Source: Methyloversatilis thermotolerans (GTDB taxonomy: Bacteria > Pseudomonadota > Gammaproteobacteria > Burkholderiales > Rhodocyclaceae). Taken from it: a DNA stretch of 64,000 bases. Shown here one piece after another: positions 27,180 through 36,454 of the stretch. Position numbers and translations under genes: made by a program. The stretch lies in assembly GCF_000372885.1 (NCBI RefSeq), contig NZ_KB889967.1, forward strand, positions 2,414,655 through 2,478,654, in the 5' to 3' direction. Below the pieces are notes generated by a model that saw only the letters and a list, made by a program, of their open reading frames with translations, had not been told where the DNA came from and searched no databases. Position 1 is the stretch's first letter. Every line of letters begins with the position of its first letter.

Positions 27180-27956
27180 ATGAATACCCCTTCCGACCAG
27201 AATCCGATCGAGCCCGGCGTCGAGCCGTCGATCCAGCACGAGCAGAAGCTGCGCCGTGCGCTGCTGAAGGCCGGCATGGGCGTCAGTGCGGTGCTGGCTT
27301 CCCAGCAGGCGCACTCGACCCTGTCCAAGGGCTACAGCTGCACGATTTCAGGCAAATCCTCCGGAAACACCAGCCACAGGGATTACGGATCCACCGGTTG
27401 CCAGGTCGGCCACCCGCCTTCCAAGTGGTGCGAATACACGACCTACCCGTGGCCAAGCAGCTGCAAGTCGCCCATCATCAAGAAGGCGAGCGGCACCAAG
27501 GGCGGCTACAAGACCTACAGTTCGTCAGCCCACAACTGCGGTTACCGTCCATCCAAGAGCGAGTTCAATGGCGGCACCTATTGCATTCATCCGACCGGCC
27601 GTTCGAATGACGGCACGGCCGACTGCCGCTCCGGCGCCACCTTCGAGGAGGTCATCGGGACATCCCAGGGCTGCTACAACCTGGTCGGTCTGACCGAACT
27701 GAAAGGTACGACGGGTCGCAAGGCGTCCGCATGGGAGGTCATGAACTACCCGGACAGCTATGGCACGTTCGCGCAGTGCATCGCCGCAGCCATGCTGAAC
27801 GCCAAGAAGTATCCGAACACCTACCCCTGCCCGGAAAGTCAGATCCGTGACATCTGGGTATCGATCCAGACCAGCGGCGGCTATACCCCGGTGCCGGGCG
27901 GCCCGAGCTGGGGCGCACTCGAAGTGATCGAGTACTTCAATTCGACCTGGGCCTGA
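27180..27956 (+). CDS. Cys-rich exported protein of an HPr-rel-A operon; candidate substrate
   Basis: A 258-residue protein I cannot assign to an enzyme family. The N-terminal ~27 residues are polar and acidic, followed by a twin-arginine-like run (LRRALLKAGMGVSAVLASQ) and a small-residue stretch AHS. This suggests a leader or Tat signal. The mature part is rich in Gly/Ser/Thr/Tyr and contains ten cysteines spread over about 180 residues, so disulfides or modification are possible. The gene is first in an operon with a PqqD-like protein (TGATG overlap of one base), an HprK-related kinase and a nucleotidyltransferase. In such HPr-rel-A loci the function is unknown; a leader-bearing protein beside a PqqD-like chaperone suggests a modified product. 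Codon use looks like that of its neighbours. Confidence 0.65.
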   Translation: MNTPSDQNPIEPGVEPSIQHEQKLRRALLKAGMGVSAVLASQQAHSTLSKGYSCTISGKSSGNTSHRDYGSTGCQVGHPPSKWCEYTTYPWPSSCKSPIIKKASGTKGGYKTYSSSAHNCGYRPSKSEFNGGTYCIHPTGRSNDGTADCRSGATFEEVIGTSQGCYNLVGLTELKGTTGRKASAWEVMNYPDSYGTFAQCIAAAMLNAKKYPNTYPCPESQIRDIWVSIQTSGGYTPVPGGPSWGALEVIEYFNSTWA

Positions 27957-28159
27957 TGCAGCGTCCATCGGGGCACGCGCTCAAGCTCACTGAAATCGAT
28001 GGCCTGCTCGTTGCCGAATTCTCGGGCGAGGATACGGCCATCGTGTACGATCCGGTCGAATGCTCCGTATCGGTCGTCCGCCTGGAGCAGGACGCGGTAA
28101 CCTCCGGGGTACCGACCACCGCCACCGGCGCGGGATCCACCCACACCGTCAAACCCTGA
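27956..28159 (+). CDS. Short PqqD-like protein of the HPr-rel-A system
   Basis: A 67-residue protein. Its first ~45 residues (ALKLTEIDGLLVAEF, then SGEDTAIVYDP) fit the beta-hairpin start of PqqD-family peptide chaperones, where a pattern like 'LRW-WDDE-VVY--GSGDTHLL' is usual. The C-terminal helices that complete the PqqD winged-helix fold are absent: after residue ~48 the chain is a low-complexity Thr/Gly/Ala tail. Normal length would be about 90. The start overlaps the upstream stop by one base. The shortening, and the missing start of the next gene, suggest a small deletion across the junction. The assignment rests on weak similarity and position. Confidence 0.5.
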   Translation: MQRPSGHALKLTEIDGLLVAEFSGEDTAIVYDPVECSVSVVRLEQDAVTSGVPTTATGAGSTHTVKP

Positions 28160-29031
28160 AATCGAGACAGATTCCGATCGGGCGCTTTTCGGTGCGCGCG
28201 AACTGCGATTCGGCGCAATTCTGGGAGGCGTTCGACTTTCACTACGGCGGGCATCCTCGGCTGCCGGATGATGGCTTCTGCGATTTTTCGCTCAGCATCA
28301 AGCCGCCTTCGGTCCTGCAGTCGATACTGCGCCGCCAGATCACCGTAGAGATCGACGGCGATCAGCCATTTCTGCCACTGCCCTACTCCCAGGCCTATCC
28401 GCTGTTCGAATGGGGTCTGAACTGGTGCGTGTCCATGCATGTTCACCGCTGGATACTGGTGCACGCGGCCGTGGTGGAACGCGGCGGCAAGGCGCTCATC
28501 CTTCCCGCCCCCCCGGGTTCGGGCAAGAGCACGCTTTGCGCGGCACTGGTGTCGCGCGGCTGGCGCCTGCTGTCCGACGAACTGGCCATGCTGGATCCGG
28601 TCACGCTGGATCTGCACCCCTTCCCGCGTCCGGTCAGCCTGAAGAACCGCTCGATCGACATCATCCGCGCATTTGCTTCACCGGACGCCGTCGGCCCGGT
28701 TTTCGTCGACACGCACAAGGGCGACGTGGGCCATCTCAAGGTACCCGACGCATCGCGCGCCGCTGCGGACAGGACGGCGCAACCCGGATGGATCGTGTTC
28801 CCGCGCTATCGTGCGGGCGCCGATCTCACGCTGCAGGCAATTCCGCACGCGGAAGGGGCGCTCGGTCTGATCGACAACTCGTTCAATCACGAGCGTCTGG
28901 GCGCCAGCGCATTCCGCGCACTGGCCGGTGCGACGGCTTTGTGCGGCACCTACCGCTTCGAGTACAGCCGCCTGGACGACGCGATCGCGTGCTTCGACCG
29001 GCTGGCAGCGGGAGCGTACGGTGAAGGATGA
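28156..29031 (+). CDS. HprK-related kinase A (P-loop), start codon uncertain
   Basis: About 291 residues related to the C-terminal P-loop domain of HPr kinase. The core reads HAAVVERGG, ALILPAPPGSGKSTLCAAL (Walker A), then GWRLLSDELAML (Asp of the Walker B type). Conservation begins at LKSRQIPIGRFSVRA, whose first codon is CTG at 28156, overlapping the upstream stop (CTGA). The only upstream ATG in frame (28060) would add 32 residues read out of frame through the PqqD-like gene and looks non-coding. The next possible start is GTG 28192, without a good ribosome-binding site. The target of the kinase in these loci is not known; there is no HPr gene here. The next gene overlaps its 3' end. Confidence 0.75.
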   Translation: MKSRQIPIGRFSVRANCDSAQFWEAFDFHYGGHPRLPDDGFCDFSLSIKPPSVLQSILRRQITVEIDGDQPFLPLPYSQAYPLFEWGLNWCVSMHVHRWILVHAAVVERGGKALILPAPPGSGKSTLCAALVSRGWRLLSDELAMLDPVTLDLHPFPRPVSLKNRSIDIIRAFASPDAVGPVFVDTHKGDVGHLKVPDASRAAADRTAQPGWIVFPRYRAGADLTLQAIPHAEGALGLIDNSFNHERLGASAFRALAGATALCGTYRFEYSRLDDAIACFDRLAAGAYGEG

Positions 29032-30148
29032 AGGTCCGCTGCTGTGCCAGGCACTGGCAGATCCGGGGCGGACCCCCGGATACTCGCCCCGGCAGTGGGA
29101 AGCTCTGGTGATCGAGGGGCGTGTGAGCGGCCTGCTGGCCAAACTGCATTTCGTGCTGGAAGACGCCGGACGGCTCGACGACGTACCGGACGGACCCCGC
29201 ATGCACCTGGATTCGGCGCGGCTTCTGGCGGACGAACAGCACATTGCCCTGAACCACGAACTGACCCAGCTCGGACAGCTTCTGCGCCCGCTTGGCTGTC
29301 CGCTTGTCCTGCTCAAGGGCGCCGCCTATGTGCGCACCGGCATGAAGGCAGCCGGAGGCCGTCGCTTTTCGGATATCGACATCCTTGTGCCAAAGGACAG
29401 GCTGAGCGAAGTCGAGGCCTTGCTCATGCGACATGGCTGGGTGAGCGGGCATCGTGACGCCTATGACCAGCGCTACTACCGGCAGTGGATGCACGAAATC
29501 CCGCCCATGCAACATATCCGGCGCGGCACCACCCTCGACATCCACCATGCGATCACGCCATCTACCTCGCGCATCCGCGCCGACTCGCTCCGCATGCTCG
29601 CAGACGCATCTCCGGCGACGGCCGGCGACGCGTGGTATGCACTGGCACCGCTGGACCGCGTCCTTCACAGCGCGACCCATCTTTTCCTTGAAAGCGAGTT
29701 TCACAACGGCTTGCGCGACCTCGCCGACCTGCACACCCTGCTTGGCGAGCTGCATGCAACGACCCCGGACTTCATGAACGCGCTGCACGCGCGCGCGGCG
29801 GAAACCGGGCTGCGGCGGCCGCTGCACTACGCGCTGCGTTACGTGCGGGCCTTCTTCGGCGCACAAGCGCTGCCCTTCGGGGCGGACCTCGCCCGCGACG
29901 CGCCGCCCGCCTGGATCGGGCATCTCATGGATGCCTGCTTCCGCCAGGCATTCACACCGTATTCGCCCCTGCGTCCGTCCAGTGCCTGGCGCGAGCCCGG
30001 CTTGTTCGCGCTGTATGTACGTGGACACTGGTTGCGCATGCCTGCGCATCTGCTCGCCTACCATCTGACGCGAAAGGCGATCATGACCCGTCTCGAAAAA
30101 AGTCGGGATAATAGGAATTCTGACCAGAACACCACTCACGACGCATGA
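29021..30148 (+). CDS. Nucleotidyltransferase family protein of the HPr-rel-A system
   Basis: A 375-residue protein of the uncharacterised nucleotidyltransferase family. The start is GTG at 29021 with GGGAG six nt upstream, overlapping the kinase stop by 11 nt. The fold signature is visible: [12 protein letters not shown], then [12 protein letters not shown], giving the two metal-binding Asp residues (DID). A third acidic position may be in TTLDIHHAI. The rest is helical and unassigned. Such proteins usually sit with HprK-related kinases and PqqD-like proteins. Nucleotide transfer to the Cys-rich product or to a small molecule is possible but only inferred. The stop overlaps the rpiA start by four nt (ATGA). 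Confidence 0.75.
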   Translation: MKDEGPLLCQALADPGRTPGYSPRQWEALVIEGRVSGLLAKLHFVLEDAGRLDDVPDGPRMHLDSARLLADEQHIALNHELTQLGQLLRPLGCPLVLLKGAAYVRTGMKAAGGRRFSDIDILVPKDRLSEVEALLMRHGWVSGHRDAYDQRYYRQWMHEIPPMQHIRRGTTLDIHHAITPSTSRIRADSLRMLADASPATAGDAWYALAPLDRVLHSATHLFLESEFHNGLRDLADLHTLLGELHATTPDFMNALHARAAETGLRRPLHYALRYVRAFFGAQALPFGADLARDAPPAWIGHLMDACFRQAFTPYSPLRPSSAWREPGLFALYVRGHWLRMPAHLLAYHLTRKAIMTRLEKSRDNRNSDQNTTHDA

Positions 30149-30816
30149 CTGCCGACGAACTCAAGCGGGCCGTTGCCCGCGCCGCCCTTCCCCACGTGGT
30201 ACAGGGCGAGCTGCTGGGTGTGGGGACCGGCTCCACCGCAAATCACTTCATCGATCTGCTCGCCGAGGAACAACTGCAGATCGCCGGCGCGGTCGCCAGT
30301 TCGGAAGCGTCGGCGACGCGCCTGCGTGGCCACGGCATTCCGGTGCTGGACCTGGAAGAAGCGATCGCATCCGGTCGCGGCATTCCGGTCTATGTTGACG
30401 GTGCCGACGAAATCGATCCGGGACTGAACCTGATCAAGGGTGGCGGAGGCGCGCTGACACGCGAGAAGATCGTCGCCGCCGCGTCGGAATGCTTCGTCTG
30501 CATCGCGGACCAATCGAAGTGCGTGGACCAGCTCGGCCATTTCCCCCTGCCTCTGGAAGTGATTCCGATGGCACTGGGTCTGGTGTCGCGCGAATTGAGC
30601 CGTATGGGCGGCCTGCCCGCGATCCGCAAGGGCTTCGTTACCGACAACGGTCACGCCATCATCGACGTTTCCGGACTGCGCATCGCGGACCCCGTGCTGT
30701 TCGAGAGCGAACTCGACCACCTTGCAGGCGTCGTATGCAATGGATTGTTCGCGCGACGCAGGGCGGATATCGCCCTGGTTTCGTCGGCAGATGGCGTTCG
30801 CACCTTGCGCGCCTGA
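30145..30816 (+). CDS. rpiA: Ribose-5-phosphate isomerase A
   Basis: A 223-residue enzyme interconverting ribose-5-phosphate and ribulose-5-phosphate, feeding the pentose phosphate and Calvin routes. It shows the phosphate-binding [12 protein letters not shown], catalytic-site DGADEID and [11 protein letters not shown] motifs; all family landmarks are in place. Length is normal. The ATG lies inside the last four bases of the nucleotidyltransferase gene, so rpiA is coupled to the HPr-rel-A operon, an unexpected partner. Supplying ribulose-5-phosphate to phosphoribulokinase (prk in this window) would be a logical role. Confidence 0.96.
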   Translation: MTADELKRAVARAALPHVVQGELLGVGTGSTANHFIDLLAEEQLQIAGAVASSEASATRLRGHGIPVLDLEEAIASGRGIPVYVDGADEIDPGLNLIKGGGGALTREKIVAAASECFVCIADQSKCVDQLGHFPLPLEVIPMALGLVSRELSRMGGLPAIRKGFVTDNGHAIIDVSGLRIADPVLFESELDHLAGVVCNGLFARRRADIALVSSADGVRTLRA

Positions 30817-30886
30817 TCGCGTCGGCCGACAGCGACATACGGTAACAGGGCTGATCAAGGACAGAAGGTTCCGGGAGGCACCCAGG

Positions 30887-31594
30887 ATGAGCGAACATAT
30901 CTCGAAGCGCTACGACCACGAGCTGGAAGGCGTGCGTACCGGCCTGCTGCAGATGGGGGGTCTGATCGAACAGCAGATCGAGCATGCGATGCGCGGCATC
31001 ATCGAGCGCGATCTCGCCCTGCTCGACGAAGTGGTCGCCAATGACAAGAAGGTCAATGCGATGGAGCTGGACCTCGACGACGCGTGCAATCACCTCATTG
31101 CCAAGCGCCAGCCGGCCGCCAGCGATCTGCGCGTCATCATGTCGGTGGTCAAGACCATCACCGATCTGGAGCGCATCGGCGACGAGGCGAAGAAGATTGC
31201 CAAAATGGGCAGGCACATCCTCGAATCGGAAGCCATCTTCGTTCCCAAGGTGGAGTTGCGGCACGCCGCTTCGATGGCGGTCGACATGCTGCGCCGCACG
31301 CTCGATGCCCTCGCACGCATGGACCTGAACAGCGCGACGGAGGTCGTACGGCAGGATCGCGAAGTCGACGCCGAATTCAAGTCCATCATGCGCCAGCTCA
31401 TCACTTTCATGATGGAAGACCCGCGCACCATTTCCTGCGGCCTCGATCTTCTGTTCATCGCCAAAGCCATCGAACGCATCGGCGATCACTCGAAAAACAT
31501 GGCCCAGTACGTCGTGTTCATGGTCAAGGGCCGTGACGTGAGGCATGGCGGGCTGGCGGCGATGGAGGCGGCCGCGGCCGACGCCGACCAGTGA
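30887..31594 (+). CDS. phoU: Phosphate signalling regulator PhoU
   Basis: A 235-residue all-helical protein made of two three-helix repeats. Each carries the metal-binding ExxxD-type pattern (NAMELDLDDACNHLI... and DLERIGDEAKKIA; AIERIGDHSKNMAQY). The start at 30887 has GGGAGG eight nt upstream. PhoU links the Pst transporter to the PhoR kinase to shut down the phosphate regulon. No pst or phoBR genes are nearby, so this copy is detached from the usual pst operon. A polyphosphate:AMP phosphotransferase lies 5 kb away. Confidence 0.95.
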   Translation: MSEHISKRYDHELEGVRTGLLQMGGLIEQQIEHAMRGIIERDLALLDEVVANDKKVNAMELDLDDACNHLIAKRQPAASDLRVIMSVVKTITDLERIGDEAKKIAKMGRHILESEAIFVPKVELRHAASMAVDMLRRTLDALARMDLNSATEVVRQDREVDAEFKSIMRQLITFMMEDPRTISCGLDLLFIAKAIERIGDHSKNMAQYVVFMVKGRDVRHGGLAAMEAAAADADQ

Positions 31595-31608
31595 CCGGCG
31601 GCGCAGCG

Positions 31609-32502
31609 TCAGCGAATGGCGGGGCGCTGCATCTCGCCTGAGGCGGGCACAACGGTACTCACACCCGATGCCGTGGGCATCAGCGTTGGCAGTTCGGCAT
31701 CCGGCTCGGGCATTTCGGCTTCCCTGGACAGCCGTTGCGCGAATTGCAACTGCTCCGGGCGCAGCGAAGCGCCCACCTCGTCGCGCGCACCCCGTGCCGC
31801 GCCATGCCCCTGCGCCGCGGCACGATTGAACCAGGCGTAGGCGCGCACGAGATCCAGTGACACGCCTTCCCCTATCCGGTGCAGGCGTCCCATGTGGTAT
31901 TGCGCCGCGACATGCCCGCTGCGCGCCGCGCGCGCAAACCAGCGAGCCGCTGCAGGATAATCCTGCAGCGTGCCACGCCCGAGCTTGAACGCCAGCGCAA
32001 GCTCATACTGCGCCTGAGCATGTCCCTGGGCGGCCGCCTTCTCCAGCCAGCGGACCGCCTCGGCCATGTCCGACGCTTCGCCGGACCCGCCCTGGAACAG
32101 CAGCATCCCGTAAGTGTATTGCGCTGCAGCATCGCCGGCCGCGGCGCGGCGCCTTTCCGCCTCGAGCGGCGCAAGTTCCGACAACATCCTGTCGTGATCG
32201 CTCACGGCCTGGGCTTCAATACCACTCAGGGTCCAGGCAAGTGTCCCCACGACCGTGAGCAGGACAAGGCCCCCCAGCACTGCGACAGGCACCCTGCGCA
32301 GACGCACGAAGCGCTTGTGGCAAGCGCGGCAGCGTACAGGTCTGAGCCAGAAGCGCCCGGCCTTCTCTTCGCGATTCCTCCAGATGGAGTCCTTCGTATC
32401 CTTGCTGAGGCAGTAAGGACAGGCGCGAGGACCGCTGATCAGGCTGGATAGTCGTTGGGGCACGATGGTATGAAAGGTCGGGGCCAGGACCACGGCCAGC
32501 AT
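31609..32502 (-). CDS. Zinc-ribbon membrane protein with Sel1 repeats
   Basis: About 297 residues. The N-terminal part has a zinc-ribbon-like CPYC...CRACHKRF pair. A transmembrane segment follows (about 75-97, VPVAVLGGLVLLTVVGTLAW). Then come at least three Sel1/TPR-like repeats (AQYTYGMLLFQGGSG; AQYELALAFKLGRG; AQYHMGRLHRIGEG) each with AxxWxxxAAxxGH helices. The C-terminus is acidic and Pro-rich. The start is uncertain: ATG 32502 has no good ribosome site, ATG 32535 and GTG further in are alternatives. Topology suggests a cytoplasmic zinc ribbon and an exported repeat region. Partner proteins are not known. Confidence 0.7.
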   Translation of the reverse strand: MLAVVLAPTFHTIVPQRLSSLISGPRACPYCLSKDTKDSIWRNREEKAGRFWLRPVRCRACHKRFVRLRRVPVAVLGGLVLLTVVGTLAWTLSGIEAQAVSDHDRMLSELAPLEAERRRAAAGDAAAQYTYGMLLFQGGSGEASDMAEAVRWLEKAAAQGHAQAQYELALAFKLGRGTLQDYPAAARWFARAARSGHVAAQYHMGRLHRIGEGVSLDLVRAYAWFNRAAAQGHGAARGARDEVGASLRPEQLQFAQRLSREAEMPEPDAELPTLMPTASGVSTVVPASGEMQRPAIR

Positions 32503-32681
32503 AGAAGGATGAACCCTGTTCCTGCCGCTGTGCACCCGCCTCGCGCCGGAAACCGGCGCCCCCTACAACGCACGGGGTCGGACGATCAGCGTCCGCGAGG
32601 CGGCGCAGGCATGCAGAACAGGAATTTCCGGTGCTGAAATTATCACCAATACATCGGCACCCGGGTGAAGTTCTGTTTCGA

Positions 32682-32954
32682 TCAGGCGGAGGGCGGGGTG
32701 AAGCCCGTGACCTGATCCGCACCTTCACCGAAAAAGTGCTTCTCCATCTGCTCGGACAGATACTTGCGCGCCCGCGGATCCATGAGGCTCAACCTGTTTT
32801 CGTTGATCAGCATGGTCTGGTACTTCACCCATTGCTGCCAGGCATCCTTGGAAACCGATTCATAGATCCGTGCCCCGAGCGCCCCCGGAACAGGCGGAAA
32901 ATCCAGACCTTCGGCTTCCTTGCCGAGCTTGATGCATTGAACCATTCTCGCCAT
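32682..32954 (-). CDS. yggX: Probable Fe(II) trafficking protein YggX
   Basis: A 90-residue protein of the YggX family: start [18 protein letters not shown], then a [21 protein letters not shown] block, [17 protein letters not shown] and EKHFFGEG. The conserved N-terminal Cys7 is present. AGGAG lies seven nt upstream of the ATG at 32954. In enterics the protein protects iron-sulfur clusters from oxidative damage and is linked to MutY; no mutY gene adjoins it here. Confidence 0.95.
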   Translation of the reverse strand: MARMVQCIKLGKEAEGLDFPPVPGALGARIYESVSKDAWQQWVKYQTMLINENRLSLMDPRARKYLSEQMEKHFFGEGADQVTGFTPPSA

Positions 32955-33001
32955 CGTGCAACTCCTGAAAATTGTGGTCGACACCCGGATTCTAGGGGCT
33001 G

Positions 33002-35065
33002 TCAGGTACCGTGCCGCCGGTCGTACATCCGGAACGCGTTCTTGCCGTCGTTCTTCGCGGCATACATGGCCGAATCGGCCGCGCTGAGCAAGGCTTCGCC
33101 GGTCTGCGCGTGCGAAGGATAGATGCCTATCCCGGTGCTGGTCGTCACCTGCGCCGACTGACCGCCAAACTCGAATGCCATCGATGCCACGCGCTCGCCG
33201 ATGCGACGAGCCAATCCGGTCAGCGCCGCTTCGTCGGTGTCGGGCGCGAGCACCGCGAATTCGTCGCCGCCCAGACGGAAGAACATTTCATTGCGCCGCA
33301 CCACGGCCCCCACGTCGCGCGCCAGCCGCACGAGCACCTCGTCGCCCGCCTGATGGCCGAAGCGGTCATTCACCGGCTTGAAGCCATCAAGATCGAACAG
33401 CAGCAGTCCGAGCTGGGTTCGCCTGCGGCCCGCATCGGCGATCATACGGTCCAGTTCCTCGTGGAAACGCCGCCGGTTGAACAGATTCGTGAGCGGATCG
33501 CGCTCGGCCATGTTCACCAGAGCCTCCGCCGCCCGCCGCTCCGCCGTTACGTCCTCATACAGCCATACGCGCCCCAGGAAACGCCCGGACGCGGATGCCG
33601 GCACCAGCGCCGACTGCTCGCGGATGATGCGACCGTCCTTGAGCAGGATGTCATGCGGTTCCGTCGCGCTTCGGGCCGAAAGCACCTCCCGGACATGTTC
33701 GCGGTACGCGTCCTCCTCCATGCGCATCTGCGCGGTCCGCTCGATCAGTACGGCATCGCGCATGCCCGAAAGATTCTCGCCATCGTCGAAGCCCCATATC
33801 TTCTTCAGCATGCGATTGGCATGCTGCGCGCGTCCGTCCCGGTCCACGAACAGGACGCCAAGTTTGATCAGGTCGAGCAGCGCTTCCAGCCGCGAGCGCT
33901 CTTCTTCGCTGCGCGTAAGGTAATAGTCCCGCAAGCCCTGTTCGCGGCGCAATGCGGTCACCGTGTCGAGCAGCTTCAACTCGGCTTCCTTGCGACTCTG
34001 GATGTCATCCGCCGACACCCGCACGCCGAGGCAGACGCCCGCTTCATCATAGATCGGCTGCCAGTTCAGCGACACCCACACGATGGAGCCGTCCCGTCTG
34101 AGCAACCTCACTTCGAAATTTTCGCCGCTCGCGCCCGCCAGCGCGTCCTGCGCGCGCGCGGCAAAGATCCGGCGATCCTTTTCGTGGATGAGCATGGACG
34201 CGAGATCCTCTGCCAGCAGGCAATCCAGCGGCGAATGCCCGGTCACCCGCTCGATCGACCGGTTCACCCATATGAGCCGGCCCTGCGGGCTGAACCACGC
34301 CTCGACGCCGAACGTGTAGTCGGCGATCGCATGGAAACGCGATTCGCTCTTGCGCAGCGCCGTCACGCGTTCATCGAGCGCTTGTACCATCTGATTGAAA
34401 GCCCTGGTGAGACGGGCGATCGCATCATCACCACGCACCGTCATCGGCGTCACGTCCTCGGCTCGACGCAGGGCGACCGCCCGTGCCTCGATCGCGCTGA
34501 CCCCCTCGAGCACGCCACTGAGCACCCAGCGCACGAGCGCCACATGCATCACGACTATCAGCACACCGAGTGCCAGCGCTGCGCTGCGGACCAGCGCAAG
34601 CGTGTCCTGCAGCGCGGCAAGATCGACGGAAATACGTAAAGCGCCGACCGGTGAGCGGCGCCCCGGACTGAGCAGATCGATGCGCAGGTCGTAACGCCCC
34701 ATGCCCTCGGCGAGCGCAGTCCTGAGATCGGCGTGAGGCAAACCCAGGGCGGCCGGACCGCCGTCGGTCGCAAGAACGCGGCCGGACTCGTCGCGTACCT
34801 CCACGTAGCGCAAGCCGCCCAGTCGTCGCAGCGCCTCCACCTCGGCGGCCAGTTGTCCGGGGGCGCCCTCGACCCGGTCACTGAGCCGGGCCTGCATGTC
34901 CGCCACAAGATGTTCGATGCGCGAGGATTCCTGCGTCACAAGGTAGCGGCCGAGCTGATCGCTTGCCCATCCCAGGGCAAGCGCCAGAACAACCGTGAGC
35001 AGCAGGGCCGAACCTAACAGGCTGCCCTGGAGCACTCCGATCCGGCGCAAGAAATGGGTGGCCAT
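33002..35065 (-). CDS. Membrane PAS-GGDEF diguanylate cyclase
   Basis: A 687-residue c-di-GMP synthase. Residues ~12-32 form a first membrane helix. A periplasmic loop (33-165) follows, then a second helix (~170-190) and a HAMP-like linker. PAS domains follow (about 265-385 and 405-520), then a GGDEF domain (about 525-687) with catalytic RLGGDEFAV. The allosteric RxxD inhibitory site appears altered: the equivalent position reads RRNE. The start MATHFLRR at 35065 is chosen because it begins 7 bp after the argA stop; an earlier frame would run into argA. It is co-directional with argA and probably co-transcribed. Confidence 0.9.
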   Translation of the reverse strand: MATHFLRRIGVLQGSLLGSALLLTVVLALALGWASDQLGRYLVTQESSRIEHLVADMQARLSDRVEGAPGQLAAEVEALRRLGGLRYVEVRDESGRVLATDGGPAALGLPHADLRTALAEGMGRYDLRIDLLSPGRRSPVGALRISVDLAALQDTLALVRSAALALGVLIVVMHVALVRWVLSGVLEGVSAIEARAVALRRAEDVTPMTVRGDDAIARLTRAFNQMVQALDERVTALRKSESRFHAIADYTFGVEAWFSPQGRLIWVNRSIERVTGHSPLDCLLAEDLASMLIHEKDRRIFAARAQDALAGASGENFEVRLLRRDGSIVWVSLNWQPIYDEAGVCLGVRVSADDIQSRKEAELKLLDTVTALRREQGLRDYYLTRSEEERSRLEALLDLIKLGVLFVDRDGRAQHANRMLKKIWGFDDGENLSGMRDAVLIERTAQMRMEEDAYREHVREVLSARSATEPHDILLKDGRIIREQSALVPASASGRFLGRVWLYEDVTAERRAAEALVNMAERDPLTNLFNRRRFHEELDRMIADAGRRRTQLGLLLFDLDGFKPVNDRFGHQAGDEVLVRLARDVGAVVRRNEMFFRLGGDEFAVLAPDTDEAALTGLARRIGERVASMAFEFGGQSAQVTTSTGIGIYPSHAQTGEALLSAADSAMYAAKNDGKNAFRMYDRRHGT

Positions 35066-35072
35066 GAGTGGC

Positions 35073-36395
35073 TCAGAGCACCTTGACCAGAACCTTGCTG
35101 CGCCGCTGTGGATTGTAGTTCTCCCGCTTAAGCCGCGGCAGCGCATCCACACCCGCTTCGACGAACCCCCTTTCGACAAACCAGTGCGCGGTCACCGTGG
35201 TCAGCACGAACAGCCGGCTGATGCGCTCGCTGCGCGCGCGCGCCTCGACATAGGCAAGAATCTGCTCGCCATAGCCATGGCGTCGATACTCCGGCATCAC
35301 GGCCAGACAGGCGAGTTCCGCCATCTGTTCCTCGGGATAGGGATAGAAGGCAGCGCAACCCATGATCACCTCATCATGTTCGAGCACGCTGAAACGATCG
35401 ATCTCGCGCTCGAGTCGTTCGCGTCCCCGGCTCACCAGAGTGCCATCGGCCTCCATCGGTGCGATCAGGCCGGCGATGGCAGGCACGTCGTCGACACGCG
35501 CATTGCGCATCTTTGCCAGCGGCTCTCGCGAGATGACCGTGCCGACCCCCTGGGTCGTAAAGAACTCGAGCAACAGCGCGCCGTCGAGGTCGCGATCGAT
35601 CATGTGCGCGCGCGCCACCCCCAGCTTGACGGCGCGGATGGCGCGCGGCAGATAGAGACCGAGATCCTCGGTAATCCCACGTCCGGCCTTCAACCAGTGT
35701 GCGGCTTCGTCCGCGGTCAGTTCCGGCACCAGTTCGCCGTCCTCCGCCACGATGCCCGGCGCGTCGCACAGATAGATCAGCTTGGTCGCCTGAAGCGCGA
35801 TGGCGACCGACTCTGCCACCTCCTCCATGCTCAGGTTGAACACTTCACCGGTCAGCGAATAGCCATACGGCTGCATCAGCACGATATCGCTGTCGGTCAG
35901 CGCGTCGTTGAGCGCCTCGACGTCGACCTTGCGCACGGTACCGGTATATCCGTGGTCTATGCCGTCCACCACGCCCACCGGCCGCGCGGTCAGGAAGTTG
36001 CCTGACGCCACTTCTATGGTACTGCCCGCCATGGGCGTATTCGGAAGCCCCTGCGAGAACAGCGCCTCGACGTCGATGCGTATCGCGCCATTGGCCCGCT
36101 TCACGCACTCCATCGCCAGCGTGTCGGTCACACGCAGGCCCTTGTAATACCTCGGTTCGAGGCCTCGTGCCGCCAGTTCGTCCTCGATCTGCGGGCGCGC
36201 GCCGACGACCAGCACCAGCTTGATACCCAAGGCTGCGAGCAGATTGCAGTCCTGCACCAGTGAATTGGCGAGCGGCCCTTTCAGCACCTCGCCGCCTACG
36301 GCGATGACGAAGGTCCGCCCACCGAAGGCGTGGATATACGGCGCGGCGCTGCGTACCCAGGCGACGAAACGCGGCGAATCAGGATCGGCGTGCAT
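35073..36395 (-). CDS. argA: N-acetylglutamate synthase
   Basis: A 440-residue enzyme acetylating L-glutamate, the first step of arginine synthesis. The N-terminal amino-acid-kinase-like domain (about 20-290) shows FVIAVGGEVL and LVLVVGARPQIEDEL. The C-terminal GNAT acetyltransferase domain (about 295-440) has the acetyl-CoA-binding AVMPEYRRHGYGEQIL. Length matches classical ArgA (~440). The N-terminal domain usually binds arginine as feedback inhibitor. Start ATG at 36395; the diguanylate cyclase gene begins eight bases after its stop. Confidence 0.95.
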   Translation of the reverse strand: MHADPDSPRFVAWVRSAAPYIHAFGGRTFVIAVGGEVLKGPLANSLVQDCNLLAALGIKLVLVVGARPQIEDELAARGLEPRYYKGLRVTDTLAMECVKRANGAIRIDVEALFSQGLPNTPMAGSTIEVASGNFLTARPVGVVDGIDHGYTGTVRKVDVEALNDALTDSDIVLMQPYGYSLTGEVFNLSMEEVAESVAIALQATKLIYLCDAPGIVAEDGELVPELTADEAAHWLKAGRGITEDLGLYLPRAIRAVKLGVARAHMIDRDLDGALLLEFFTTQGVGTVISREPLAKMRNARVDDVPAIAGLIAPMEADGTLVSRGRERLEREIDRFSVLEHDEVIMGCAAFYPYPEEQMAELACLAVMPEYRRHGYGEQILAYVEARARSERISRLFVLTTVTAHWFVERGFVEAGVDALPRLKRENYNPQRRSKVLVKVL

Positions 36396-36454
36396 GCGTG
36401 AGGCAATCGGGGAAATACTGCGAATTCTAAGCCCTGGAGCCCCATTCCGACGGA

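Noticed and set aside
28130-28165. Programmed -1 frameshift joining the PqqD-like gene to the kinase
   Set aside because: AAACCC near the stop does not have the codon phase needed for a slippery heptamer, and no downstream structure is evident.
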